64,000 bases of DNA, taken from NCBI GenBank assembly GCA_032433765.1, contig JAVIAB010000008.1, forward strand, positions 41,314,779 through 41,378,778, read 5' to 3'. The notes under the pieces were generated by a model that was given only the letters and a program-made list of their open reading frames with translations, was not told where the DNA came from and did not search any database. The stretch's first letter is position 1. Each line of letters opens with the position of its first letter. Shown here in pieces: positions 11,548 through 22,472 of the stretch. The translations under genes and the position numbers were made by a program. Source of the stretch: Megaustenia siamemsis (Eukaryota > Mollusca > Gastropoda > Stylommatophora > Ariophantidae).

Positions 11548-11977
11548 ATTTGACAAACTAAAGCACCAAGAAATAATAAAAATTGTAGACAGTAACGATC
11601 TAAGAATAATAAAGAACATGTACTAACAAACAACGGCCATAAGAAATGGAAATCAATGGGAATGTTTGAACAAATAAAACATGGGGCTAGTAAGGTTGTC
11701 TGTTGTCACCAGATTTCTTTAATATGTATAGGGACATTATTTTAAGATCCATAAGGGGTATGCCTGAAATAACAATCGGAGGTCATAATATAAATAATCT
11801 AAGGTATGCTGATGATATAGTCCTAATCGCTAAGAGTGAAAATGAGTTACAAGAAATGTTAAGACATTATAGTGAATGGAAGCAAAAATAAAAGACTCAG
11901 CCTTAATATAAAAAAAGGCAGAAGTAATGGTAGCAACAAAGAAAAATACATCACCATAATGCATAATAAAGACAAGT

Positions 11978-12292
11978 ATGTATGGCCTTTTTCGTCTTAT
12001 CAGACGGTCTAGTAGAGGCTATTGTATATATTTTTGAGGTTTTGTTTTTGTCGAACAGCTTCTCTCGTGGCTAATTCTACCAATGTTTGACAAATACATG
12101 CGGTCACAGAATTAACCAGTCAGGCCCACTGGTCCACTGGGTTTTCCATCCTTTTTCACGAGTCTTTTCTCATCTAAGTTTTGCCTTAGCGCAGTCTCAA
12201 ATGATGTTGTAACGTTCCTTATACATGCTCTCCATGATGTGCGATCACTTGCAAGATGTCCCCAGTCATATTCACATATGGAGAATATATAT
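11978..12292 (-). mobile_element. CR1/L2-like LINE 3' fragment nested in A1
   Basis: Minus-strand protein reads DWGHLASDRTSWRACI, then FETALRQNLDEKR, then after a stop a Cys/His ending with CDRMYLSNIGRISHERSC. This matches the typical end of LINE proteins that finish with a GR-C-SRIGLISH-type zinc finger; here one Cys of the finger appears lost. It is flanked by ATAAAGACAAGT at 11966-11977 and ATAAAGACAAAT at 12293-12304, a 12-bp target-site duplication with one mismatch, inside the outer A1 copy. Confidence 0.75.
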
Positions 12293-12819
12293 ATAAAGAC
12301 AAATGGAACAATTATAAAACAGGTAAATGAATTTAGGTAGGTGAACAATGGTAAATGAACAATGCAAACCTCTGATGGTTGATGTACAACAGAGGTGATA
12401 TGCAGAACGACTCAGGCAAAGGCAGCTTTCCAAAAAGAGAGGAAGATACTATGCAATCCATTTTTGACAACAGAAACAAGAAAAAAAATTATTAAATGGT
12501 ATATAGAGCCAGTCTTAACACGTGGATGTGAATCGTGGAAAATAGGACACCAGACAAGAAAATCACTGTCGGCTGTATAAATGTGGTTTTACAGAAGAAT
12601 TTTGAGAATACCATGGACGGCTAAGAAGAGTAATGAAAATGTTTTGAAAGAGGCCAAAGCAAAGAGAGAGCTAATTTCCCACAAATGCGTAAATTCGAAA
12701 ACGAAACCTGATTCATTTTGTATGTGGCTTTCATGGCCAATTCTGTGAAAGCGCAGAAAAATATATTTAAAAAAAAAAAAAACACCACACTATGGCATTT
12801 TCATATTACTGGGGTATGG

Positions 12820-13376
12820 GGGGGGGGGGGGGTTAAATAGTACCGAAGAGTAAAGGTCATCATTGGAATACCGGTCAATGTACGGGATAGGCAGCAGTTG
12901 CCATTGATGCCCTGTTTGAAAAGTGTTCCTTGTTGCAGTTTCCTCATATTCCAAGTCCGGCTTGCTGCTGGAGCTACTGAGTTAAGTGCTCTTTGCATAC
13001 CGTGAGCTGTGTTTTTCATACGGATTGTGTTTCGATATTCCGATTTCTTACGATGAATAATGATATCGTATGACGAAGGGCAGTTCAACTGCGTTAATTT
13101 TCGGTGCCGCTTGATCTTATGTCTTTTGGCGTGTGCTGTAGTTGCTATGATGGGGACTGCGGCTGTCTTTCTTTGTTTGGATCCCTCAATGAGATCAGTT
13201 TTAATTCGGATGATTCCACTGGCACGAGCGGTTGAGCACTTATGGATTTTAATTCGTTTTTCAGTGGTACCGGGGCCTTCAATTAACCGTAACCATAACC
13301 ATGATGGCCGCTTGTGGAGTGCAGTCTCTGCGAGGTTGGGGGTCTGAGTTTTTATTTAACCACCCCCCCCCCCCCC
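12820..13376. repeat. Unknown interspersed repeat U1 (copy 1)
   Basis: The central 430 bp recur in the same orientation at about 46430-46885, sharing blocks such as GCAGTTTCCTCATATTCC and CTTATGTCTTTTGGCGTGTG. This copy is bracketed by a poly-G run ending GGTTAAATAG (12818-12840) and by TTTATTTAACCACC followed by a poly-C run (13350-13376), which are near inverse complements. The minus strand has a long open frame (about 13290 down to 12801) with basic segments (HAKRHKIKRHRK) and NSVAPAASRTWNMRKLQ. The second copy keeps parts of that protein, including TWNMRKLQGGTLF. I do not recognise the family. Confidence 0.6.
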
Positions 13377-13429
13377 GAGAAAACGTTAGACTAAACCGGG
13401 ATTTAAAACCGTGTTCTCCCGGTTAATCT

Positions 13430-13775
13430 CCATCCCAACGTTGTGCTACCAATATCACTCTGGACTCTGCAAGAACAATAAGAAAAAATAACCTCTATTG
13501 AGATGAAATGTGTTAGACGAATGATAGGAAACAGCCTGAGAGATAAGATCAGAAATGAAGAACTGAGAAAAAAACTAGGAATAACCCCCGCCATAGAATA
13601 TATAAAGAAACAACTGATAAAATGGTTTGGCCACGTGACATGGCAGAAAGATCAAAACAGAACACAACGAGCCATCAATAAGCATTGCGAGAACACCAGA
13701 CCCAAGGCCTACCTAGAAAAAGATGGGCCAGTAGAAACTTTACCAAGAACCTCAGACAAACTTTAGTGGACGTTG
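13430..13775 (+). pseudogene. LINE B C-terminal fragment
   Basis: Reads KCVRRMIGNSLRDKIRNEEL, then KKLGITPAIEYIKKQ, KWFGHVTWQKDQNRTQRAIN. This is the thumb/C-terminal part also present at 42120-42400 (plus), 33160-33570 (minus) and 40025-40530 (minus). The basic RPRKRW segment near the C terminus is damaged. The 34-bp minisatellite starts immediately after it. Confidence 0.8.
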
Positions 13776-15822
13776 CCAAGTGTATATGTTAGTCGTGGCT
13801 TATATTTTGGTGGTTGTCTGTGCTAATCATGACTCATATCTTTATGTGGGTATATGATAGCCATGGTTCCTATCTTGGTAGATGTCTGTGATACCCATGG
13901 CTCAATTCTCAGTGTATATCCGTGCCAGTTGTAGCTCATATCTTAGTTAGAGACTGTGATACCCATGGCTCAATTCTCAGTGTATATCCGTGCTAGTTGT
14001 AGCTCATATCTTAGTTAGAGACTGTGATACCCATGGCTCAATTCTCAGTGTATATCCGTGCTAGTTGTAGCTCATATCTTAGTTAGAGACTGTGATAGCC
14101 ATGGCTGATACCTTGGTAGTTGTATGTGCAGGCCATGGCTCATATCTTGATGTGTGTCTAGGGCTGGCCATGGTTCATATCTTGGTGTGTGTCTGGGCTG
14201 GCCATGGTTCATATCTTTGTGTGTGTCTGTGCTTTCCATGGTTCATATCTTGATGTGTGTCTGGGCTGGCCATGGTTCATATCTTGGTGTGTGTCTGGGC
14301 TGGCCATGGTTCATATCTTTGTGTGTGTCTGTGCTTTCCATGGTTCATATCTTGGTGTGTGTCTGGGCTGGCCATGGTTCATATCTTGGTGTGTATCTGT
14401 GCTTGCCATGGTTCATATCTTGGTGTGTGTCTGGGCTGGCCATGGTTCATATCTTGGTGTGTGTCTGGGCTGGCCATGGTTCATATCTTGGTATGTATCT
14501 GTGCTGGCCATGATTCATATCTTCGTGTGTGTCTGTGCTGGCCATGGTTCATATTTTGGTGTGTCTGGGCTGGCCATGATTCATATCTTGGTGTGTGTCT
14601 GGGCTGGCCATGATTCATATCTTGGTGTGTGTCTGGGCTGGCCATGGTTCATATCTTGGTGTGTGTCTGTGCTGGCCATGGTTCATATCTTGGTGTGTGT
14701 CTGGGCTGGCCATGATTCATATCTTGGTGTGCGTCTGGGCTGGCCATGGTTCATATCTTGGTGTGTGTCTGTGCTGGCCATGATTCACATCTTGGTGTGT
14801 GTCTGGGCTGGCCATGATTCATATCTTGGTGTGTGTCTGGGCTGGCCATGGTTCATATCTTGTTGTGCGTCTGGGCTGGCCATGATTCACATCTTGGTGT
14901 GTGTCTGGGCTGGCCATGATTCATATCTTGGTGTGTGTCTGGGCTGGCCATGGTTCATATCTTGGTGTATATCCGTGCTAGTCATGGCTCATATCTTGGT
15001 GGGTGTCTATGCTAGCCATGGCTCATATCTTAATGTGTTTCAGTGCTAGTCATGGTTCATATCTTGGTGTGTTTCCGTGAAGCCCTGGCTCATATCTTAA
15101 TGTGTTTCTGTGCTAGCCATGGCTCATATCTTGGTGTGTGTCATGTTAGTCATATCTCATATCTTGGTGTGTGTCCGTGTTAATCATGTCTCACATCTTT
15201 GTGTGTGTCTGTGTTTAGTCACATCTCATATCTTAATGTGTATCTGTGTTAGTCATGTGTCAAATCTTTGTGGAACATGTTTGTGTTAGTCATATCTCAT
15301 ATCTTCGTGTGCATGCCTATGTTAGTCACATCTCATATCCTTGTGTGCATGTCTATGTTAGTCACATCTCATACCTTTGTGTGTGCATGTCTATGTGTGT
15401 CATGTCTCATATATCTGTGTGTATGTCCATGCTAGTCACATCTCGTATCTTAGTGTGTGTCTGTCTAGGTTAGTCATGTCTCATATGTGTGTTTGTTTTT
15501 GGTCTCATCTCCTATCTTTGTGAGTGCATGTTTATGTTAGTCAGGTCTCATATCTTTGTGTGTGCATGAGTGTGTTTAGTCATATCTCATATCATGCTGT
15601 GTGCATCTGTGTTAGTCATATCTCATATTGTAGAGTGTGTCTGTGTTTGTCACATCTCATATCTTAGTGTGTGTGTTTGTGTTAGTCATATCTCATATCA
15701 TGGTGTGTGTGTCAATGTTAGTCATGCCTCATATCGTTGTGTGCATGTCAGTGTTAGTCACATCTCATATCTTTGTATGTGCATGTCTGTGTTAGTTACC
15801 TCTAGTGACTCGGACAGATGAT
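13776..15822 (+). repeat. 34-bp minisatellite (CATGGTTCATATCTTGGTGT type)
   Basis: A tandem array of about 34-bp units containing GCCATGGTTCATATC and TTGGTGTGTGTCTGG. Units are most regular from 14110 to 15000 and more diverged (34-37 bp, CATATCTCATATCTTAGTG) from 15060 to 15822. Because 34 is not a multiple of three, each reading frame cycles through all three phases, so long open frames (for example 14189-15049) are by-products and not genes. Confidence 0.9.
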
Positions 15823-15829
15823 GCTCGTA

Positions 15830-16132
15830 AACCTGGGAGAGCCGACCATCTAAGGGCAGAATCCCCCTACAGAAAAGACAATCTGCTGCCTTGCAGGAAG
15901 ATTGGGGACAATCAAAGGCTAAGGAAAGCAAACCTGAATAAAATGCTGGCTTAAATCGGATGCACTGGGCCACTGGCGCAGAACACAGTGCAACGTTTTA
16001 ACAGGTACTCAATCAGGGTGGATCTAACAGACTCTAATTATGATGTTCTGTCTGTGGGGTCGATCAATTCACTTAAACAGACAGCTGTCTTCATGTGAGA
16101 GTTTGGAATCCTACTCTGATTGAGACTTCATC
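15830..16132 (+). pseudogene. Jockey-like LINE 3' fragment (copy 1)
   Basis: Shares almost all of its sequence with 32665-33115: a block containing GCCGACCATCTAAGGGCAG and GCACTGGGCCACTGGCGCAG, then the protein ending INSLKQTAVFM, then a stop. Compared with 32665-33115 it lacks an internal segment of about 110 bp. The QTAVFM/QTGDFMRESG ending resembles the C terminus of RNase H-containing jockey-like LINEs. The GA-rich tail follows at 16133. Confidence 0.6.
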
Positions 16133-16235
16133 GCAGAGAGAGAGAGCGAGAAAAAGATGGATTGACGGAATAATCCTCGATGCTGAAACGCAAATGAGGA
16201 AGGAAAGAAGTTCTCCTGGTTTGAGGCCCAACAAC
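16133..16235 (+). pseudogene. LINE B 3' terminal fragment
   Basis: After a short GAGAGA run the sequence reads RKRWIDGIILDAETQMRKER, matching the LINE B 3' end at 42410-42520 (RKRWIDGILEALG and the ACGCTGAAAGGCAGATGAGG block). No reverse transcriptase remains. Confidence 0.55.
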
Positions 16236-16535
16236 TCGCTCTCCAACAGAAGAGTAAGAAAAGTGCACATTTAAACACACGGATATGTGAGCCGTCACCT
16301 CTGCTTTTTCACTACCCTCTTCAATCCTTTTATATTTTAAGATACAATCATACGTGCATGTGAATGTGTGATTGTTTTCTGTGCACATTCATACAAATAA
16401 TCTGCCTAGACTTGTACTGAATTTAATAAAGATAATTTATCTGTTCTTTTTTTATGCATATTTTAATGTATTTTTGGGGGTCAATTTCTGTGGTCTGCCG
16501 GGGTGAGGACAGGAAAATAAAATACGTTTAAACAT

Positions 16536-17262
16536 TGCTGTGTCCATGTCACCATTGCTGTGTCCACGTCATCATTGCTGTGTCCACGTCATCATTTCTC
16601 TGTCCATGTCACCATTGCTATGTCCACGTCACCATTGCTCTGTCCATGTCACCATTGCTATGTCCATGTCACCATTGTTCTGTCCATGTCACCATTGCTG
16701 TGTCGATGTCACCATTGCGCTGTCCATGTCACCATTGATCTGTCTATGTCACCATTGCTGTGTCCATGTCACTATTGCCCTGTCCATGTCATCATTGCTG
16801 TGTCAATGTCACCATTGCTCTGTCCATGTCACCATTGCTGTGTCAATGTCACCATTGCTCTGTCCATGTCACCATTGCTGTGCCCATGTCACCATTGCTC
16901 AGTCAATGTCACCATTGCTGTGCCCATGGCACCATTGCTCAGTCCATGTCTTCATTGCTATGTTCATGTCACCATTACCCTGTCCATGTCACAATTGCTG
17001 TGTCCGTGTCACCATTGCTCTGTCCATGTCACCATTGCTGTGTCCATGTCACCATTGCGGTGTGTTTGTCACAATTGCTGTGTGCATGTCACCATTGTTC
17101 TGTCTATGTCACCATTGCTGTGTCCATGTCACCATTGCCCTGTCCATGTCACCATTGCCCTGTCCATGTCACCATTGCTGTGTCCATGTCACCATTGCCC
17201 TGTTCATGTCACCATTTCTGTGTGCATGTCACCATTGCTCTGTCCATTTCACCATTGACATA
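16536..17262 (+). repeat. 20-bp minisatellite, about 36 units
   Basis: Unit TGTCCATGTCACCATTGCTG, with substitutions mostly in the last few bases (CTC, CTG, CCC, CTA). All three forward frames are open over hundreds of bases because the unit carries no stop in any phase, giving Cys/His/Ser-rich frames with no gene support. Confidence 0.92.
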
Positions 17263-17379
17263 CCCATGTCCGGAAGTGTTTCGGTCACAGTTTTTATTTT
17301 ACTCACGATAGAAAAAATAATGTTGACTACACATAGATATTGATATCAATATATTGATACAAATAATGGACAATAAAAC

Positions 17380-17625
17380 TTGCAACAACAGAAAAAAAAC
17401 AAAGAATAATATATGATCCGTATCAGGATCGAACCCGTACTCCTCATCCCAGTGCCTTCCCATGAGAACTAAATGCTAGAACACACAGCCAACTCAGCTA
17501 CCTAAAATAATTATTGCTGTCATTGGCGATGACTTTCACGCATGCGTTTTCATGATAATAATATAGTGTTTGGAACACAACTTCGGGAATATATTGTATA
17601 TCTGTATTTTCCTATTAAGGCAAGT
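17380..17625 (-). mobile_element. tRNA-derived SINE, family S2
   Basis: Minus strand shows A box TAGCTGAGTTGGCTGTGTG, B box GGTTCGATCCTG, and a 5' leader beginning AATAGGAAAATACAGATATA (about 17595-17620). It shares its head with 18775-19110 (minus) and 49131-49315 (plus). A poly-T/TTCTG block follows the B box. Confidence 0.75.
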
Positions 17626-17944
17626 ATCTCCCGCATAGGGATTAGGTTGCTGGCGTAGGTAGTCGTGTTTCTAAACCAGTTTCCACCTCTACCACTGTTT
17701 ATGTTCTTGTCTTCCCACCAAAACGTCTGGTATCTTTTCTCTGTCTATCTATTCCTCCGTCTTCCATTGCCTGGACTTCTCTAGTTGTCACAACATACCA
17801 TTGCCGCTCTCTTCTCACCACTCCACCAAAAGCATGATACTCTTTGCCTCCACTTTACCTGTTTGCAATGAACACTGCAACTACTCCATTGCCATCTCTA
17901 AAACATGTAGGTCACTCTCTCCAGTCGTCCATAAAAAGTAAACG

Positions 17945-18177
17945 CCAAGTGGCGTATATGGAATATGGTGTTAGTGACCATAAATAAGGTTTTACAGACC
18001 TTCAGCACATTATTTTTGGGGTAATGTGGTCGGTATTACGCCCGTGCCGTTTTACTTTCCCAGAAAAAATCCAGGTAACCATTTAAGGCTGGGTGAACCC
18101 GGAAGCATTCAGTTGGGATCGAACACTGTCTCTTGTCCTTTGTAGTCCAGTTCACTAACCACTGAGCTATCACCCCC
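17945..18177 (-). mobile_element. tRNA-derived SINE, family S1
   Basis: Full-length-looking S1 copy. A box TAGCTCAGTGGTTAGTG at its right end, decayed B box (TTCGATCCC near 18112-18122), conserved body with GGGAAAGTAAAACGGCAC, and the 3' block CACTAACACCATATTCC. A CCCCCCC run replaces the first bases of the head at 18173-18183. Confidence 0.85.
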
Positions 18178-18189
18178 CCCCCCACAGTT

Positions 18190-18720
18190 GTCCATACCAC
18201 TCTCAAACTCCTCTCATCCTACACCACCAACTACCCTTTCTTTGAAAAACCACATTTCACGGGGTGTAAAAACGACCTTCCCACCCTCTGACTATCCATC
18301 CAAGACCCACTTCCCCACACGTCGATTGGCTTCACACAACAGAGCAGAATTCCATATCTCCCTTTGTCTCAAGCGGTAATACTGTATTTGCGTTGCATAA
18401 TATCTGTCCTTGAGATCCAGCCTTCACCTGAAGCCACGCCCACCCACACGGGCTTCACCGACGTCAACATTATTCCCGGGTATCCGAATACATGGACCAG
18501 TTTCAACACAGTCCGTTTACTGCGTGTGTGCACGTAAGAAAGCATCTTTTACCCCGCCGCGATCACAACCTTCACACCACACAAGTCCCCTGTTACCATG
18601 GCCAATGCTTCCACTTTCGCCCTCCATTAAGTATAATGTCATTAATATATAATTTAATTAATGTACAGTGTCATTAATGTCATTCATTGACTGCAACTCT
18701 CCCGCTCACTTCCAGCGACT
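18190..18720. other. C-rich stretch with no supported gene
   Basis: Pyrimidine-rich and less AT-rich than its surroundings, with several short open frames (18188-18652) rich in Pro/Ser/Thr. None shows a domain, and I found no repeat in the window that matches it. Confidence 0.5.
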
Positions 18721-18774
18721 AAGATTCACGAACGTTTCTGTGATCATCGACCGACACTCTAGGTATGTTCCCAT

Positions 18775-19110
18775 GAGACAAATAATAATAAATGAATATT
18801 ATTATAGAGGGAAGCTTCCGCAGTGATAGATCGGCGAATAACTTCGGGGGAATTGGTATGTTTACAACACTCGGAAAAAAAATCACAAATAATAAATAAC
18901 AGAAAAAAAACAAAGTACATTAGATGATCCAAAGCAGGATCGAACCCGAACTCCTTGGCACGGCGCCTTGCCATTAGAACCAAACACCTAGAGCACACGA
19001 CAAAAAAAAATAGCTATCAATGGCGATGTCTTTCACGTATGTGTACTCATGACGATCGCATAGGGTTACAAACACAAATTGTGAATAAATTGTATATCTG
19101 TATTTTCCTA
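18775..19110 (-). mobile_element. tRNA-derived SINE, family S2 with extended 3' part
   Basis: B box GGTTCGATCCTG (about 18930-18945 on the minus strand), A-box region degraded by a poly-T run, and the same leader as 17380-17625 at 19085-19110. Its 3' part includes TTTTTCCGAGTGTTGTAAAC, also present at 49255 and 58670, and ends near a near-palindromic ATAATAATAAATGAATATTA block (18781-18802) also found at 58612. Confidence 0.75.
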
Positions 19111-19254
19111 TTGTTTTTATGATTCGGCTCTTGCTGAGATATTGAAATGATTTACGCGACAGTCTAGTTGTGAAATTATGTGTTGCTATTCCCCGTTTGG
19201 TGTAATGTTTTACTTCTCACTGAAGGATGGACTGTGAACTTTATCGATATTTAA

Positions 19255-19566
19255 GTGGAATATGATTTATTCTTCCTTTGTATCGTGTGTTCGCGGTTCG
19301 ATAGGCAAGCACATGGTTCGACAACAATGTCGTCGGTAGTCGGGTGTGTTCAACCCGTATGTGAAAAGTCTGCGACGGTGGATGGGGCGGAAGAATTTGA
19401 AATAATCAACGGCCCAGAAAGCGAAAACAGCAAAGTGTGTGGTACACATGAGGCATATTCAGAACACGAAAGGCGAATATGGCAGACCACCGTGAAAGAG
19501 ATTGGAGCCTCATCACGTAACAATCCAAAGAAATCATGGAGAGAAATTCTAACTACTGTTCTATGA
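19255..19566 (+). CDS. Short ORF upstream of LINE ORF2 (possible ORF1)
   Basis: Open frame of 103 codons from ATG 19255, with an internal ATG at 19324 that could give 80 codons. The product is acidic to neutral with no zinc knuckle, RRM or coiled-coil pattern that I can see. Its last codons overlap the start of the endonuclease ORF by ATGA: the TGA stop at 19564-19566 shares bases with the ATG at 19563. Overlap of this kind is known from LINEs that translate the downstream ORF by termination-reinitiation. It may instead be 5' leader that is open by chance; no other copy in the window reaches this far for comparison. Confidence 0.4.
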   Translation: MEYDLFFLCIVCSRFDRQAHGSTTMSSVVGCVQPVCEKSATVDGAEEFEIINGPESENSKVCGTHEAYSEHERRIWQTTVKEIGASSRNNPKKSWREILTTVL

Positions 19567-21878
19567 AAGAAATAAAAATAGCTACATGGAATGTTAGGAC
19601 ATTATACCAACAAGGAAAACTAGAAAATCTTATGGTAGAAGCAGAACGATTAAACATAGATATCTTAGGCATATCAGAAACAAGATGGAAGGAAAGTGGA
19701 TACATACAAGACGATAATTATACATTTATATATTCAGGTAACACAAAAGGACATCAAAGAGGAGTAGGCATTCTAATAAAACGAGAGCTACAAAAATATA
19801 TAAATACTCAATTGACATATAATGATAGGAATATACTAATAAGAATGAAGGCAAAACCATTCGACATAGCAATAATACAGACATACGCACCTACTCAAGA
19901 GTATACAGACGAACAAATAGAGGCATAATATGAAGATCTAAACACAGTTATGAAGCAAATGAAATCATCAGACATCTTGATTATAATGGGTGACATGAAC
20001 GCTAAAGTAGGAAAAGGTAAATATAAGACCATTATATGAAATCATGGTCTAGGAAAAAGGAATAACAGAGGAGAAAAATTAATACAATTTTGTGAAGAAA
20101 ACAGACTGATAATATGCAACACCTTCTTTGAGCAAGAGAAAAGGAAATTATACACATGGAAAAGCCCTAGAGACAAGAAGAGAAATCAAATAGATTACAT
20201 AATGATAAAAGACAGATTCAGGAACAGCGTCAAGAAAGCTAAAACCTACCCAGGAGCAGACATTAATTCAGACCACAATCCTGTAATGATAAAAATGAAA
20301 ATCAAATTAAAGAGAAACAAACAAAAAACTAATTCAGCAACACCAATAGATATAACAGCGTTAAACCAGAAAGATGTACAAGAAACTTATACTGTACAAG
20401 TAAAGAACACATATCAGATGCTGCTAGAAGAGGGGATTGAGCAGTACAAAAGAGAAAATCCTGAGGAAAAAGTTACAACAAAATGGCAATGCATAAAAAA
20501 CAGCATGCAAGAATCCTGCAACACCTTGCCCAAAAAGGAAAGTAACAAAAAACAAAAATGGATAACTGACAAGATCTGAGAAAAAATGGAAGAAAGAAGA
20601 CATGCGAAAAACACTGCCAGATACAAGGATATAGACAATGAAATACGGAGAATGTACAAAAAGGCAAAAGAAGACTGGCTCAACCAAAGATGTCTAGAAG
20701 TCGAAACTATGGAAAGTAAACAAAACTTAAGAGAGATGCACACAGAAATAAAGAGGATGACGAATAAAGACAAAAAAGCTACAGGAAACGGATGTATTGC
20801 AAACAAAGAAGGAAGAATGCTAACAGACAACAAAGATATAATAGATAGATGGCAAGAATATATAGCAGAATTATTTCAATACGAAAGGGACAAAAAGCCA
20901 AACATAAAATGTACATACAACGATAAAATCCTGAAATCTGAAGTAGAAAAAGCTATAAAAACAATGAAAAAGGGAAAAGCAGCAGGGCCTAACAATATAC
21001 AGATAGAGATGATACAGGCTCTAGAAGAGTTTGGCATCGAAGTGATCACAGACATATGCAATGACATATACCATACAGGATACATACCAAACGAACCTAA
21101 AACATCAACTTTCATTGCATTGCCTAAAAAGAATGGTGCAGTTGAATGCAGTGACTTCAGAACAATAAGCCTAATGAGCCAGGTAAAACAATTTTTTATT
21201 AAAAGTTATACAGAGAAGGATTCAGAATAAAATCAATACTGAATTACACGAGCAACAATTTGGATTCAGGAAAAACAGTGGGACAAAAGAAGCCATATTC
21301 AGCACGAGAACATTGATTGAAAAGTACACAGAAGTAAACAAACCAATATATGTCTACTTTATAGACTACACCAAAGCTTTCGATAGAATACACCATAACC
21401 AACTTATAGACTGCCTAAAGGATATAAATCTAGACGACGCAGACATACGACTAATATGTAATTTGTACTGGGAGCAAACAGCAATAATAAGATATAACAA
21501 GGAGAACTCTACACCCATGGACATAAAAAGAGGAGTAAGACAATGATGCATCCTATCACCAAGCTTGTTCACTCTATACACTGAGCAAATCTTTAAAAAC
21601 ATCTCAGAGATACCAGGCCTAAACATTAATGGAAAGATAATCAATAACCTAAGATATGCTGATGATACTGTTCTACTAGCAGAAAATCCTAAAGACCTAC
21701 AACAATTGCTTAATGTGATAAACATAACAAGCAAAAAATATGGACTAGAAATGAATATCAAAAAGACTAAAACTATGATCATAAACAAAGAAAATTCTCA
21801 AGACCTACAATTAAATATCACAGTTGAGGGAATACATCTGGAGACAGTCCAGAGCTACAACTACCTGGGACATACTAT

Positions 21879-22256
21879 TGAGTTATTGAGTTATTTGCGG
21901 GTCATCATCATTGCACTCCGAACATGTCCATAGGTGCTCAGATCCCCTCCTCAGCAATTCCCTCAGTGTCCAGCGACTGACGACTCCAGTTCTATGTTGG
22001 TTGATAAGTCTTCTTACACGGCCACCAAGTTTCTCATTTCTGGCTGTGCCCATCTTAACTCCCATTTCCATCATCCGAAGAAGCGACGTTGATCTGTGTT
22101 TGTCGAAGTCCTGTGCTCTTCCCACATCTCGGAGTGCATTGATGACGCCCGCCCGATCCATCGGTTGCCCGTCCTCAACGACAGCGCAGCTAGCCAACCT
22201 GTCCGCTCTCTCATTTCCCCGTACTGCCGCATGTCCAGGGACATAGACAAAGGTGA
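21879..22256 (-). mobile_element. R-family LINE tail nested in A2 (copy 3, longest)
   Basis: Longest and best preserved R copy, 378 bp, with a 14-bp target-site duplication CTGGGACATACTAT at 21865-21878 and 22257-22270. Minus strand starts inside RNase H: VTFVYVPGHAAVRGNERADR carries the conserved His and the last catalytic Asp of the RNase H fold. It continues MDRAGVINALRDVG, GVKMGTARNEKLGGRVRR, GVVSRWTLRELLRRG and EHLWTCSEC. The stop TAA lies in the terminal ACTCAATAACTCAAT repeat. The open frame is uninterrupted over the whole insertion. Confidence 0.9.
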
Positions 22257-22472
22257 CTGGGACATACTATAACCAATGATGGAAAATGCAAAACTGAAAT
22301 AAACAAAAGAATAGGAAACGAAAAAGTTAATGTTAATGCCATGAAAAATATACTAACAACAAAACAAATATCAACAGGGCTGAAACTAAGAATGGCAAAA
22401 TGTTACATCTTCTCAATATTCCTGTATGGTGCAGAAACATGGACATTAGACAAGAAAACAGAACAGAAAATT

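Larger units (their letters stand above)
9549..12715 (+). mobile_element. Older LINE A1 copy hosting nested insertions
   Basis: The outer element's reverse transcriptase begins at 9549 with a CFIDYTKAFD-type motif A and stops abruptly at 9643. It resumes at 11548 with the next residues of the same protein (FDK-KHQEI), continues through NNLRYADD at about 11800 and is interrupted again at 11978-12292. It then ends with AKAAFQKERKI, YIEPVLTRGCESW and RRILRIPWTAKKSNENVL near 12640. The A2 insertion left a 9-bp duplication, ATTTGACAA (9635-9643 and 11548-11556). The reading frame is decayed throughout. Confidence 0.8.

Noticed and set aside
11404..11633. His-rich or Ile-rich short proteins
   Set aside because: Read-through of the GATGATGAT tail of LINE A2 on the opposite strand.
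14154..15049. Long open frame of 286 codons with Trp/Cys/Gly-rich repeats
   Set aside because: It is produced by a stop-free 34-bp minisatellite read in rotating phase; all forward frames are open and no start context or domain exists.
16540..17343. 267-codon Cys/His-rich frame resembling a zinc-binding repeat protein
   Set aside because: 20-bp tandem repeat open in all three forward frames; the Cys/His pattern follows from the unit TGTCCATGTCACCATTGCTG.
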